Source of the DNA: Aliishimia sp039978895
Lineage (GTDB): Bacteria > Pseudomonadota > Alphaproteobacteria > Rhodobacterales > Rhodobacteraceae
Reading direction: 5' to 3'
Length of the DNA: 64,000 bases
NCBI GenBank assembly: GCA_039978895.1
Contig: JBDWAL010000050.1
Coordinates: 124,001 to 188,000, forward strand
Shown here piece by piece: positions 8,998 to 17,042 of the stretch. Both the position numbers and the translations under genes were made by a program. Position 1 is the first letter of the stretch. Each line of letters begins with the position of its first letter. The notes beneath the pieces were generated by a model that made no database searches, was not told the origin of the DNA, and was given only the letters and a program-made list of their open reading frames with translations.

Positions 8998-9882
8998 ATG
9001 AGCAAAACACCTGACATACTCTGCATTGGGTCCGTTTTATGGGACATAATCGGACGGTCCTCATCCGCCATGCGCGTCGGCTCGGACGTTCCGGGACGCA
9101 TCACGCGCCTTCCGGGCGGTGTGGTCCTTAACATCGCCATGACGCTTGCCCGATTTGGCCTGACGCCAGCTTTGCTGTCCTCTGTTGGCAAGGATAACGA
9201 AGGCGATGAATTGCTGCGTGCTTGCGAGGCACGTGGTTTGGTCACGGATTATGTTTACCGCTCAGACGACCTGCCCACCGACCAATACATGGCCATTGAG
9301 GGCGCAAATGGGCTAATCGCAGCAATTGCGGATGCGCATTCTTTAGAAGCGAGTGGCGACAAAATTTTGTTGCCCTTGACTGATGGTCTGCTCTCATCAC
9401 CCTATTCTGGTCCCATTGCGCTTGATGGTAATTTGACTGTGGATCTGTTGACGCACATCGCGACATCAGACGCGTTTTCCCAAGCAGATTTGCGCGTCGC
9501 CCCGGCCTCACCCGGCAAAGCCGACCGTCTTCAACCCTTCTTACGCGCAGGACGCGGCACGCTTTACGTGAACCTCGAAGAAGCCAGCCTGTTGTGCAAT
9601 GCGCAGTTCGAAACCTCAGAGGCGGCCGCTTTGGCGTTGTTGGATCGTGGGGCGGCGCGCGCGCTTGTGACGGATGGCGGAAAAACGGCCACCGTTGCGG
9701 ATGGCACGAGTTGCGTGACCCAAACCCCACCACAAGTCCTGGTCGCACGCGTCACAGGGGCCGGAGATACCTTTATGGCCGCGCACATTGCCAGCGAGCG
9801 CCAAAATATGACACCCGACGCTGCATTGCGCTACGCCCTGCAAGCCGCCGCCACCTATGTTTCCGGAGAAACACCCTCATGA
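8998..9882 (+). CDS. psuK: Pseudouridine kinase (PfkB family)
   Basis: A 294-residue ribokinase-fold sugar kinase. The N-terminus has the PfkB substrate block (ILCIGSVLWDIIGR and LPGGVVLNIA), and the C-terminus has VTGAGDTFMA with the catalytic aspartate and anion hole. The specific call rests on the neighbour: the stop codon overlaps the psuG start (ATGA), and PsuK normally phosphorylates pseudouridine so that PsuG can cleave it. Alone, it would be called only a PfkB-family kinase. Confidence 0.85.
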   Translation: MSKTPDILCIGSVLWDIIGRSSSAMRVGSDVPGRITRLPGGVVLNIAMTLARFGLTPALLSSVGKDNEGDELLRACEARGLVTDYVYRSDDLPTDQYMAIEGANGLIAAIADAHSLEASGDKILLPLTDGLLSSPYSGPIALDGNLTVDLLTHIATSDAFSQADLRVAPASPGKADRLQPFLRAGRGTLYVNLEEASLLCNAQFETSEAAALALLDRGAARALVTDGGKTATVADGTSCVTQTPPQVLVARVTGAGDTFMAAHIASERQNMTPDAALRYALQAAATYVSGETPS

Positions 9883-10793
9883 TTGACATGAAGATCGCGC
9901 CAGAAGTCGCTGACGCAAAATCGAAAAACAAACCAATCGTCGCATTGGAAAGCACCATCATCACACATGGGATGCCGTTCCCGCAAAACGTCGAAGTTGC
10001 GCGGCGTGTTGAACAAGACATCCGCGACGCAGGTGCCACGCCAGCGACTATGGCTGTTATGGATGGCGTTCTGCATGTTGGCTTGGAAGATGATCAACTG
10101 GATCGGCTGGCGCAAACGCGCAATGTTGCCAAACTCAGCCGTGCGGATATGGCGGCCTGTCTTGCCACAGGTGGAACAGGCGCGACCACAGTTGCGGCGA
10201 CAATGATCGCGGCGCATTACGCAGGCTTGTCTGTGTTCGCGACAGGCGGGATCGGCGGTGTGCACATGGGTGCGCAAAACAGCTTCGACATTTCTGCAGA
10301 CCTGTCCGAATTGGCCGCAACCCCCGTGACTGTGGTGGCCGCTGGCGCGAAGGCGATCCTTGACCTGCCAAAGACCTTGGAAGTGCTCGAAACCTCTGGT
10401 GTTCCAGTGATTGCCTATCAACAGGACGACTTTCCGGCGTTTTGGTCACGCAGTTCCGGCCTGAAGGCCCCTTTGCGTATGGAGACCCCAACAATGATCG
10501 CGCGGGCACACGCCATGCGTGGCTCCCTTGGTCTTCCCGGCGGGCAATTGATCGCCAATCCTATCCCCAAAGACGCTGAAATTGCTGCGCAAAGCCTCGC
10601 CCCGTTGATTGCGCAGGCTCAAAAAGATGCCGACACACACGGGATCATCGGAAAATCCGTCACGCCTTACTTGTTACAACGTCTGTTTGAATTGACCGAA
10701 GGGCGTTCGCTTGAGGCCAATATCGCGTTGGTTCGCAACAATGCTCAGCTGGCCGCTAAGATTGCACAAGAAATAACCAAAATCGGGGCCTGA
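9879..10793 (+). CDS. psuG: Pseudouridine-5'-phosphate glycosidase
   Basis: This 304-residue enzyme reversibly splits the C-glycosidic bond of pseudouridine 5'-phosphate, giving uracil and ribose 5-phosphate. Family blocks seen are IVALESTIITHGMPFPQN at the start, GTGATTVAATM, FATGGIGGVHMGA and SSGLKAPLRMETP. The frame is open further upstream, but ATG 9879 overlapping the psuK stop codon is the natural start. With psuK it forms a two-gene pathway for salvage of pseudouridine released from RNA turnover. The identification is firm. Confidence 0.95.
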   Translation: MIDMKIAPEVADAKSKNKPIVALESTIITHGMPFPQNVEVARRVEQDIRDAGATPATMAVMDGVLHVGLEDDQLDRLAQTRNVAKLSRADMAACLATGGTGATTVAATMIAAHYAGLSVFATGGIGGVHMGAQNSFDISADLSELAATPVTVVAAGAKAILDLPKTLEVLETSGVPVIAYQQDDFPAFWSRSSGLKAPLRMETPTMIARAHAMRGSLGLPGGQLIANPIPKDAEIAAQSLAPLIAQAQKDADTHGIIGKSVTPYLLQRLFELTEGRSLEANIALVRNNAQLAAKIAQEITKIGA

Positions 10794-10886
10794 TGGGAAA
10801 GAAGCCCGCGGTGCCCATTGCCGCGCCGCCTCAAAGCCCCTACTTACGACAAGACCTGAAATAACACGTGTCGACACTATTCCCGT

Positions 10887-11597
10887 ATGAACACCCCTTT
10901 TGATCCCGAAAAGCCGGCGCGTCCCGGCCTCTTTTCCAGCTTGCGGTCGTCATTTCTGACCGGCTTGGTTGTGATTGCTCCAGTTGGATTGACCATTTGG
11001 TTGATCTGGTCAGTTGTTGGCTGGATCGATGGCGTTGTTTTGCCCTTTGTGCCGCACACATTTCAGCCAGATAAGCTGATACAAGATCTGCTCGGTCTTG
11101 AACGGGAAGTACAAATCGATGTGCGCGGGATTGGCGTGTTCATCTTCTTCTTGTTCACGATCATCATTGGGTGGATGGCCAAGGGGTTGATCGGGCGATC
11201 TATGATCCGGTTTGCCGAAAGCCTCGTTGAGCGCACGCCGGTTGTGCGTTCGATCTATTCTGGCATCAAGCAAATCTCTCAGACTGTGTTCGCGCAATCC
11301 GAACGCAGCTTTGAAAAAGCCTGCCTCATCGAATATCCGCGCCGTGGTATTTGGGCGATCGGGTTTATCTCAACATCCACCAAGGGTGAAATTGCCGACA
11401 AAACCGCTGGTGATGCTGGCATGGTCAGCGTTTTTGTCCCCACCACGCCCAATCCCACATCCGGCTTTCTATTGTTCTTCCCAAAAGATGACGTGATTGA
11501 GTTGGATATGACGGTCGAAGATTCGGCCAAGCTGGTGATATCCGCCGGGCTGGTTTACCCCAACTCTAGAGATGACGACCAAGACCTGCTTATCTGA
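10887..11597 (+). CDS. DUF502 family membrane protein
   Basis: A 236-residue protein of the DUF502 family. After a proline-rich N-terminus there are two membrane segments (LTGLVVIAPVGLTIWLIWSVV and a helix near residue 85), separated by a short loop. The conserved LVERTPVVRSIYSGIKQISQ follows, then a soluble domain with IGFIS and FVPTTPNPTSGFLLF. Its 3' end overlaps the convergent patatin gene by 8 bases. The molecular function of the family is not known to me. Confidence 0.85.
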   Translation: MNTPFDPEKPARPGLFSSLRSSFLTGLVVIAPVGLTIWLIWSVVGWIDGVVLPFVPHTFQPDKLIQDLLGLEREVQIDVRGIGVFIFFLFTIIIGWMAKGLIGRSMIRFAESLVERTPVVRSIYSGIKQISQTVFAQSERSFEKACLIEYPRRGIWAIGFISTSTKGEIADKTAGDAGMVSVFVPTTPNPTSGFLLFFPKDDVIELDMTVEDSAKLVISAGLVYPNSRDDDQDLLI

Positions 11598-12615
11598 ACA
11601 TCTCAGGCAGATTGACGCTGGAACGTGTGTTCAGATCATCTTTGTGAGTCGCCAGAAAAGTGTGCGCGGCTTGACGACCAGCTTCTTTCAACGTTTTGAT
11701 AATATGCGCGTTTGGAACGGTTTTGGTCGCGACCCCCAATTGGTTCATCAAAGCGTCGTCTGAAATCATATGTACCAAGACCCGCGACATACGACCTTCA
11801 AGAATCGTGCCGTCCTCTAGCAAACCTTGCACAAAGTTGATCGCCCGCAATTCGCGCAAAAGCGAGGAATTGAAGCTAATCTCATTGATACGGTTTTGGA
11901 TTTCTTGTGGGGTCGTCGGCACAGTATCGCGTTCAAGCGGGTTGATATTTATGACCACAATGTCATCGGGTAACTGTCTGTCAAACAACGGATAAAGCGC
12001 AGGATTACCGGTATATCCGCCGTCCCAGAATGCTTCCGTTCTGCCCGTTTCGGAATCGTGCATCTCGACGGCTTGAAACAAGGTTGGCAAGCAGGCAGAG
12101 GCCATGATCGCCTCCGTCGTGATCTCGTTGCCCTTAAAAACACGAATTTTTCCGTTGCGCACACGGGTCGCGCACACAAACAAGGCGGGTCCATCGTCCG
12201 CACATACGCATTCAAAGTCGAATTCCTTCACAATCGGCTCAAGTGGATTGCTGTAAAGCGCGCCCCACGCATAGGGCGACACCATGCGGCTCCATGCTTC
12301 TCCGATTTGGTATGGCAGCGAATTTTCCATCACCGACGACAACAAGGCAGGGTCTGATGGAAGCATCCATTTTTGAAACCCCTCCGCTTGTACGCCCATG
12401 ACATTGTTCCACAGCCAATCCAAATTGGCTTTCGCCCCGTCACGGCCGTCAACAACCCAGCCCGCCTTGAAGGCCGCGCCATTTAGCGCGCCCGCAGACG
12501 TTCCTGACATGGCTGCAATCTCGACATCTTCTTCTTCCAAGAGCCGATCCAGCACACCCCACGTGAACGCGCCATGTGCCCCACCGCCTTGTAATGCGAG
12601 ATTGATCCGTTTCAT
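11590..12615 (-). CDS. Patatin-like phospholipase / esterase
   Basis: A 341-residue protein of the patatin family, serine hydrolases with a Ser-Asp dyad. The glycine-rich oxyanion block LALQGGGAHGAF is at residues 6-17, the nucleophile elbow GTSAG has Ser40, and the DGG motif has Asp198. There is no signal peptide, so it acts in the cytoplasm. It lies 21 bases after hbdH on the same strand. A patatin beside 3-hydroxybutyrate dehydrogenase fits polyhydroxyalkanoate or lipid turnover, but that role is inferred only from this pairing. Confidence 0.88.
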   Translation of the reverse strand: MKRINLALQGGGAHGAFTWGVLDRLLEEEDVEIAAMSGTSAGALNGAAFKAGWVVDGRDGAKANLDWLWNNVMGVQAEGFQKWMLPSDPALLSSVMENSLPYQIGEAWSRMVSPYAWGALYSNPLEPIVKEFDFECVCADDGPALFVCATRVRNGKIRVFKGNEITTEAIMASACLPTLFQAVEMHDSETGRTEAFWDGGYTGNPALYPLFDRQLPDDIVVININPLERDTVPTTPQEIQNRINEISFNSSLLRELRAINFVQGLLEDGTILEGRMSRVLVHMISDDALMNQLGVATKTVPNAHIIKTLKEAGRQAAHTFLATHKDDLNTRSSVNLPEMFR

Positions 12616-12636
12616 GAACCGGTCCTTCCAGTAAAA

Positions 12637-13422
12637 TTAAAGAGCCGTCCAACCGCCATCGACGCTAATGGTCGTGCCGGTAATTTGTGCCGCTGCATCA
12701 GAACATAAGAAAGCCGTGGTGCCGCCAAGTTGCTGCACGGTTGCGAACTCTTTGGAGGGTTGGCGCGTCAGCATGATCTCGCGGATCGCTGTGTCACGGT
12801 CCATGTTGTATTGCGCCATTGTGTCGGGAATTTGGGCCTCGACAAGTGGGGTCAGAACGTAACCCGGGCAAACTGCATTGCACGTGATAGGGTCTTGAGC
12901 CGTTTCAAGCGCGGTCACTTTGGTCAAACCGACGACGCCATGTTTGGCCGCGACATAGGCGGACTTAAACGGAGACGCGGTCAGACCGTGCGCAGATGCG
13001 ATATTAATAATCCGTCCCCACCCATTTTCACGCATCGCGCCGACAGCAGCAGCCGTGGTGTGAAAAGTCGACGACATATTGATCGCGATGATCGCATCCC
13101 ATTTTTCGGCAGGGAAATCTTGCAAAGGTGCCACGTGTTGGATGCCGGCATTGTTCACCAAAATATCACATCGTCCCGCATCTGAAACGAGCCGACGGCA
13201 ATCATCCCCTTTGGACATGTCTGCTTGAACATATTTTGCGGAAACGCCTGTTTGTGCGGCAATCTCGGCGGCGACCGCGTGATCTTCATCGCGATCGGTG
13301 AAGGAGTTAAGAACAACGTCTGCTCCGGCGCGCGCAAGTTCCCAAGCAACACCCAATCCTATGCCCGAGTTCGAACCGGTGATAACGGCTGTCTTCCCGC
13401 TAAGTGAAATTTCAAATGCCAT
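12637..13422 (-). CDS. D-3-hydroxybutyrate dehydrogenase
   Basis: A 261-residue short-chain dehydrogenase that interconverts 3-hydroxybutyrate and acetoacetate with NAD. The Rossmann motif is TGSNSGIG, then NNAG, with a catalytic Ser in INIASAHG and Tyr-Lys in YVAAKHG. The chain ends with SVDGGWTAL. The frame is open to 13524, but MAFEISLSGK at 13422 is the family start and has AAAGG six bases upstream. That ribosome site lies in one arm of an 8-bp inverted repeat. The specific substrate call (BdhA/HbdH) is from overall family resemblance and the neighbouring patatin. Confidence 0.85.
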   Translation of the reverse strand: MAFEISLSGKTAVITGSNSGIGLGVAWELARAGADVVLNSFTDRDEDHAVAAEIAAQTGVSAKYVQADMSKGDDCRRLVSDAGRCDILVNNAGIQHVAPLQDFPAEKWDAIIAINMSSTFHTTAAAVGAMRENGWGRIINIASAHGLTASPFKSAYVAAKHGVVGLTKVTALETAQDPITCNAVCPGYVLTPLVEAQIPDTMAQYNMDRDTAIREIMLTRQPSKEFATVQQLGGTTAFLCSDAAAQITGTTISVDGGWTAL

Positions 13423-13428
13423 TTTTGT

Positions 13429-13480
13429 GCCTTTCGTCTTTCCGCACATGCGTATAGCAGATGCTGCAAGTGCGAAAGGC
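13429..13480 (-). promoter_or_regulatory. Inverted repeat covering the hbdH ribosome site
   Basis: GCCTTTCG at 13429-13436 and CGAAAGGC at 13473-13480 form a perfect 8-bp inverted repeat with a 36-base spacer. In the minus-strand mRNA the second arm contains the AAAGG ribosome site just before the ATG. It could be an RNA hairpin limiting translation or an operator; neither is proven. Confidence 0.4.
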
Positions 13481-13522
13481 CGCGTGATCGGTGAATCGCT
13501 CAACTCTCTGGATGTTGAAGGC

Positions 13523-13552
13523 AAAAAAAAACGCCAGCACGAAGCTGGCGTT
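13523..13552 (-). terminator. Strong Rho-independent terminator on the minus strand
   Basis: AACGCCAGC (13530-13538) and GCTGGCGTT (13544-13552) form a perfect 9-bp stem with the loop ACGAA. The A-run at 13523-13530 becomes a T-run on the minus strand. It would end a transcript arriving from the right, but no minus-strand gene lies between here and the plus-strand gene at 13715, so the terminated transcript is unexplained. Confidence 0.85.
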
Positions 13553-13700
13553 AAGTTATTGAGGCAGGTTTCATACAGGCAAGAAACCTATCGAGCAGTG
13601 CGCTCTTTATAAGCAATATAAAGCCGTCTGTCCAAGGTAAAAGTTTGAAATGACAGGGAAGCCTTGTTAGCGTATGCCCCAATAAAACAAGGCTAGAGCG
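13553..13700 (-). ncRNA. Candidate small structured RNA ending at the terminator
   Basis: Between the terminator and the next gene there are three further inverted repeats: AGGTTTC/GAAACCT (13566-13572 and 13583-13589), GAGC/GCTC (13593-13596 and 13602-13605) and AGCCTTGTT/AACAAGGCT (13660-13668 and 13686-13694). Together with the orphan terminator they suggest a minus-strand RNA of about 150-200 bases. No convincing promoter and no resemblance to tRNA, SRP RNA or tmRNA is seen. The longest repeat could instead be a leader hairpin of the plus-strand gene. Confidence 0.4.
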
Positions 13701-13714
13701 GGATTGTTGCCAAT

Positions 13715-15565
13715 ATGGACTCCTATTTTTTCCACTTCGCACTCCGGTGCGTGCGAACAGGATTGACGCTTTGCGTCATGATTCTCTGTGTAACCGGAGC
13801 GGGAGCAGAATCGGTTGTTGAAGCCAGAAATGGGGCAAATCACGGGATCGCTATGTACGGCGCCCCGCAGCTTCCCGCCGACTTCACGTCCCTGCCCTAC
13901 GTCAATGCGGATGCCCCAACGGGTGGACGGGTTGTACTGGGAAACACAGGTGGATTTGACAGCCTCAACCCATTCATAGCGAAAGGCACGGTGCCGTGGC
14001 AGTTGCGATTTTTAACGCACGACTCGTTGATGGCCCGTTCTTGGGACGAACCGTTCACCTTGTACGGTCTGCTGGCGGAAAAAGTGGAAACCGCCCCTGA
14101 TCGCTCCTGGGTTGAGTTCACATTGCGCGACGCGGCCCGCTTTTCCGATGGAACTGCCGTCACTGTCGAAGATGTGATCTGGTCCTATGAGACTTTGGGC
14201 ACCCAGGGTCACCCACGCTATCTTGGTCTTTGGGCGCAGATCGAGAGTATTGAACAAACCGCCGAGCAAACAGTTCGCATTACCTTTAAAACTGTAAACC
14301 GCGAACTGGCGTTGATCGCAGGACTGCGCCCAATCTTGTCCAAGGCACAATGGGACGGCAAAGATCTATCCGCTGCAAAGTTACAAGATATCCCCATTGG
14401 GTCGGGTCCCTACAGTGTTCAAAGCTATGACGCTGGACGCCGCGTGACGTTGACCCGCAATCCGGAATATTGGGGGCGGGATGTACCTGTGCGCCGCGGC
14501 ACGCATAATTTCGACGAGATCGTGTTAGATTTCTATTCAGACAGCACGGTTTTGTTAGAGGCGTTCAAGGCCGGAGAAATCTCCGCTTTACGCGAATTCA
14601 ATGTGGAAACATGGGCACGCCAGTACAACTTCCCAGCTGTGGAACGCGGAGACGTCATAAAAACCGAACTCATGCACGCAAAGCCATCAGGAATGAAGGG
14701 GTTTGCATTAAACACTCGACGTCCCCCCTTGGACGACTGGCGCGTGCGCGATGCATTGATCCAAGCGTTCAACTTTGAATACATCAATGACGCGCTGACG
14801 GGCGGTGTGCAGCCTCGGATCACATCCTATTTCTCAGGTTCTGAGTTAGCCTATCAACCCGTTGCAGCCACCGACGATGTGGCGGAATTGCTTGCCCCTT
14901 TTGCAGATACGCTACCCGTCGGCACGATTGAAGGGTACGCCTTGCCCATCTCGGATGGCACCCTGCGCAACCGACGCGGTATTCGCAACGCTTTGGAACT
15001 CTTGGAGGACGCTGGTTTCACCGCACAAAATGGGATCATGACGGGCAGCAACGGACAGGTGTTGGAGCTATCCTTGCTGTTGGACAAGAACAACCGAACA
15101 GACCAAGCAATTGCGGAGCTTTACAGCGGGGCACTGTCCCGTCTTGGCATTAAGATGACGATTGAGCGCGTTGATAATGCGCAATTCTTTGAACGCACAA
15201 GCCGGTTCGATTTTGACCTTGTGTCGTTTCGTCGTGCGGTGTCCTTGTCGCCCGGTAACGAACAACGGTTCTATTGGGGATCCGAGGCTGCAGCGCAAAA
15301 CGGGTCTCGAAATTTGCCAGGGATTACATCCCCAGCTGCGGATGCGATGATTGATGCCATGCTAAAAAGTGAGACACCACAACATTTCACGGCAGCTGTG
15401 CGTGCGCTAGATCGCGTCCTGACCGCTGGCAGATACATAATCCCTTTTGCTCAATTTGATAGGGATCGTATCGCCCATATTCGGCAAATGAAGCGTTCCG
15501 CAATGGTGCCCATTTATGGTGACGGACCAGAATACATGCCTCAAATGTGGTGGTGGGAAGACTAA
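13715..15565 (+). CDS. Extracellular solute-binding protein, family 5 (YejA-like)
   Basis: A 616-residue periplasmic binding protein of the oligopeptide/nickel class (SBP_bac_5). An N-terminal signal peptide ends near GAGA-ES. The mature chain shows NTGGFDSLNPFIAKG, FTLRDAARFSDGTAVTVEDV and IGSGPYSVQSYDAGRRVTL, all typical of the family, and the length matches YejA. No ABC permease or ATPase genes are adjacent, so its transporter must be encoded elsewhere or lost. The ligand cannot be deduced; peptides or similar compounds are the family norm. Confidence 0.88.
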   Translation: MDSYFFHFALRCVRTGLTLCVMILCVTGAGAESVVEARNGANHGIAMYGAPQLPADFTSLPYVNADAPTGGRVVLGNTGGFDSLNPFIAKGTVPWQLRFLTHDSLMARSWDEPFTLYGLLAEKVETAPDRSWVEFTLRDAARFSDGTAVTVEDVIWSYETLGTQGHPRYLGLWAQIESIEQTAEQTVRITFKTVNRELALIAGLRPILSKAQWDGKDLSAAKLQDIPIGSGPYSVQSYDAGRRVTLTRNPEYWGRDVPVRRGTHNFDEIVLDFYSDSTVLLEAFKAGEISALREFNVETWARQYNFPAVERGDVIKTELMHAKPSGMKGFALNTRRPPLDDWRVRDALIQAFNFEYINDALTGGVQPRITSYFSGSELAYQPVAATDDVAELLAPFADTLPVGTIEGYALPISDGTLRNRRGIRNALELLEDAGFTAQNGIMTGSNGQVLELSLLLDKNNRTDQAIAELYSGALSRLGIKMTIERVDNAQFFERTSRFDFDLVSFRRAVSLSPGNEQRFYWGSEAAAQNGSRNLPGITSPAADAMIDAMLKSETPQHFTAAVRALDRVLTAGRYIIPFAQFDRDRIAHIRQMKRSAMVPIYGDGPEYMPQMWWWED

Positions 15566-15613
15566 CCTGCGACACGTCACACATCCGTTACATAAACAGT
15601 TTAGCTCAAACAC

Positions 15614-16090
15614 ATGAATATCCTTATTTTATGCACCGGCAACTCGGCTCGTTCGATTCTTCTTGAGTATCTTCTTAAACGCTTAGGCGACGGGAGGGTC
15701 ACCACGTATTCAGCTGGAAGTCAGCCCAGTGGACGGGTTCATCCGCAAAGCTTAACGCTTCTCGGTGCGGCTGGATTTGATCTATCTGGTGCGCGCTCAA
15801 AAAGCTGGGATGAATTTGCCACCATTGATGCGCCCAAGATGGACGCGGTCATCACTGTATGCGGTTCCGCCGCGGAAGAAGTTTGTCCGATTTGGCCGGG
15901 GGCCCCTGTCCGTGCACATTGGGGCGTCGAAGACCCTGCAGCCGCCGCGGAAGAAAACTGGGAGCAAGCATTTGACACTGCGTATGAAATTTTGGCTCGT
16001 CGTGCCGAAGCTTTTGTGTCTCGGACCTTCGAAACGATGAACGCAGATGCCTTGCACGCACATCTTTTAGCTTGTGGAAAAATCCAATGA
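15614..16090 (+). CDS. arsC: Arsenate reductase, low-molecular-weight phosphatase type
   Basis: A 158-residue protein with the P-loop C-TGNSA-R at Cys7 to Arg13 (CTGNSARS) and two further cysteines in CGSAAEEVC (Cys83, Cys91), followed by HWGVEDPAA. The three-cysteine pattern is that of thioredoxin-linked arsenate reductase rather than a plain tyrosine phosphatase. It reduces arsenate to arsenite. Its stop codon overlaps the start of the aquaglyceroporin gene (ATGA), forming an arsC-aqpS unit. No arsR or arsB is nearby. Confidence 0.9.
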   Translation: MNILILCTGNSARSILLEYLLKRLGDGRVTTYSAGSQPSGRVHPQSLTLLGAAGFDLSGARSKSWDEFATIDAPKMDAVITVCGSAAEEVCPIWPGAPVRAHWGVEDPAAAAEENWEQAFDTAYEILARRAEAFVSRTFETMNADALHAHLLACGKIQ

Positions 16091-16740
16091 AACGTCAGCT
16101 TGTTGCAGAAGGTCTTGGGACCGCGCTGCTGTTAATCGGCGTTGTCGGCTCAGGTATCATGGGCGAAACACTTGCAGGCGGGAACGTTGCCATCGCCTTA
16201 TTGGCCAACGCAATTGCAACCGGTTGCATGTTATACGTGATCATCACGACGCTTGGTCCCATTTCTGGCGCGCATTTCAATCCCATCGTTACATTGGCCT
16301 TTGCACTACGTGGAGAGATCGCGCCCAAAGCGGCAGTTGCCTATGTCGCTGTGCAAATTCCATGCGCAATAATAGGTGTTTGGCTCACACACCTTATGTT
16401 TGACATGAACATTCTGCAAAGCTCGACCACATTGCACAGAACGGGTGTTGCGCAATGGTCTTCTGAATTGATAGCGACCTTTGGTTTGCTCTTTGTCATC
16501 TTCGGGGGCTTAAAATCACGACCAGATGCGGTTCCGGGATTGGTTGCGATGTATATCACTGGCGCTTACTGGTTCACTTCGTCAACGAGCTTTGCAAACC
16601 CTGCCGTCACAATAGCACGTGGGTTTTCCGACACCTTTGCAGGGATTTATCCTGGCCACATTGCTGCGTTCATCTTGGTTCAAATCGTCGCAGTTGGCAT
16701 TGCACATATCGTCCTGACCCAGCTTTTCACAAAAGATTAG
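16087..16740 (+). CDS. aqpS: Aquaglyceroporin of the arsenite-exit type (AqpS-like)
   Basis: A 217-residue membrane channel of the MIP family with six helices. The two pore half-helices read HFNPIVTLA (first box, NPI instead of NPA) and FANPAVTIAR (second box, normal). Translationally coupled to arsC, it resembles the rhizobial arrangement in which arsenite made by ArsC leaves the cell through AqpS, replacing an ArsB pump. The ATG at 16087 is chosen because it overlaps the arsC stop codon. The role in arsenic export is inferred from context and the known rhizobial case. Confidence 0.87.
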   Translation: MKRQLVAEGLGTALLLIGVVGSGIMGETLAGGNVAIALLANAIATGCMLYVIITTLGPISGAHFNPIVTLAFALRGEIAPKAAVAYVAVQIPCAIIGVWLTHLMFDMNILQSSTTLHRTGVAQWSSELIATFGLLFVIFGGLKSRPDAVPGLVAMYITGAYWFTSSTSFANPAVTIARGFSDTFAGIYPGHIAAFILVQIVAVGIAHIVLTQLFTKD

Positions 16741-16787
16741 GACTTTTCGCGCCACCCTCCACCCGATTGTCGCGTTCGGAGGATCTA

Positions 16788-17042
16788 ATGCACTCTCTTT
16801 ATCTTCAGGGAAATTGGCCCAACTTGCATCCAGCACTTGCAAAATCTTTTCCCAATTTGCCGTCTATCGATCTGTCATCCATGCTGGTCGGATCTTCCAC
16901 TTTTGTCGAAGAACTGGCCGCGGCACATGATCTGACGACAGTTGAGACAGACGAAATGCTGGACGATATCGTTCTACATGCACTTGCAAGCGGCTTGGCT
17001 CAAACCAGCGATGTGACCCATAGAATTGTTGCGTCTTCCTGA
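16788..17042 (+). CDS. Small protein of unknown function
   Basis: An 84-residue reading frame starting at ATG 16788, six bases after a good ribosome site (GGAGG, 16778-16782). The sequence begins MHSLYLQGNWPNLHPALA and ends DVTHRIVASS. It is acidic in the middle (TTVETDEMLDD), with no membrane segment or known motif. I do not recognise it. It follows aqpS by about 50 bases, and its last 43 bases overlap the 3' end of the convergent XRE-cupin regulator. The clear ribosome site supports a real gene. Confidence 0.55.
   Translation: MHSLYLQGNWPNLHPALAKSFPNLPSIDLSSMLVGSSTFVEELAAAHDLTTVETDEMLDDIVLHALASGLAQTSDVTHRIVASS

Noticed and set aside
13551..13742. 63-residue minus-strand open frame in the structured intergenic region
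   Set aside because: No ribosome site, odd composition, and it ends inside the terminator; the hairpins explain the region better.
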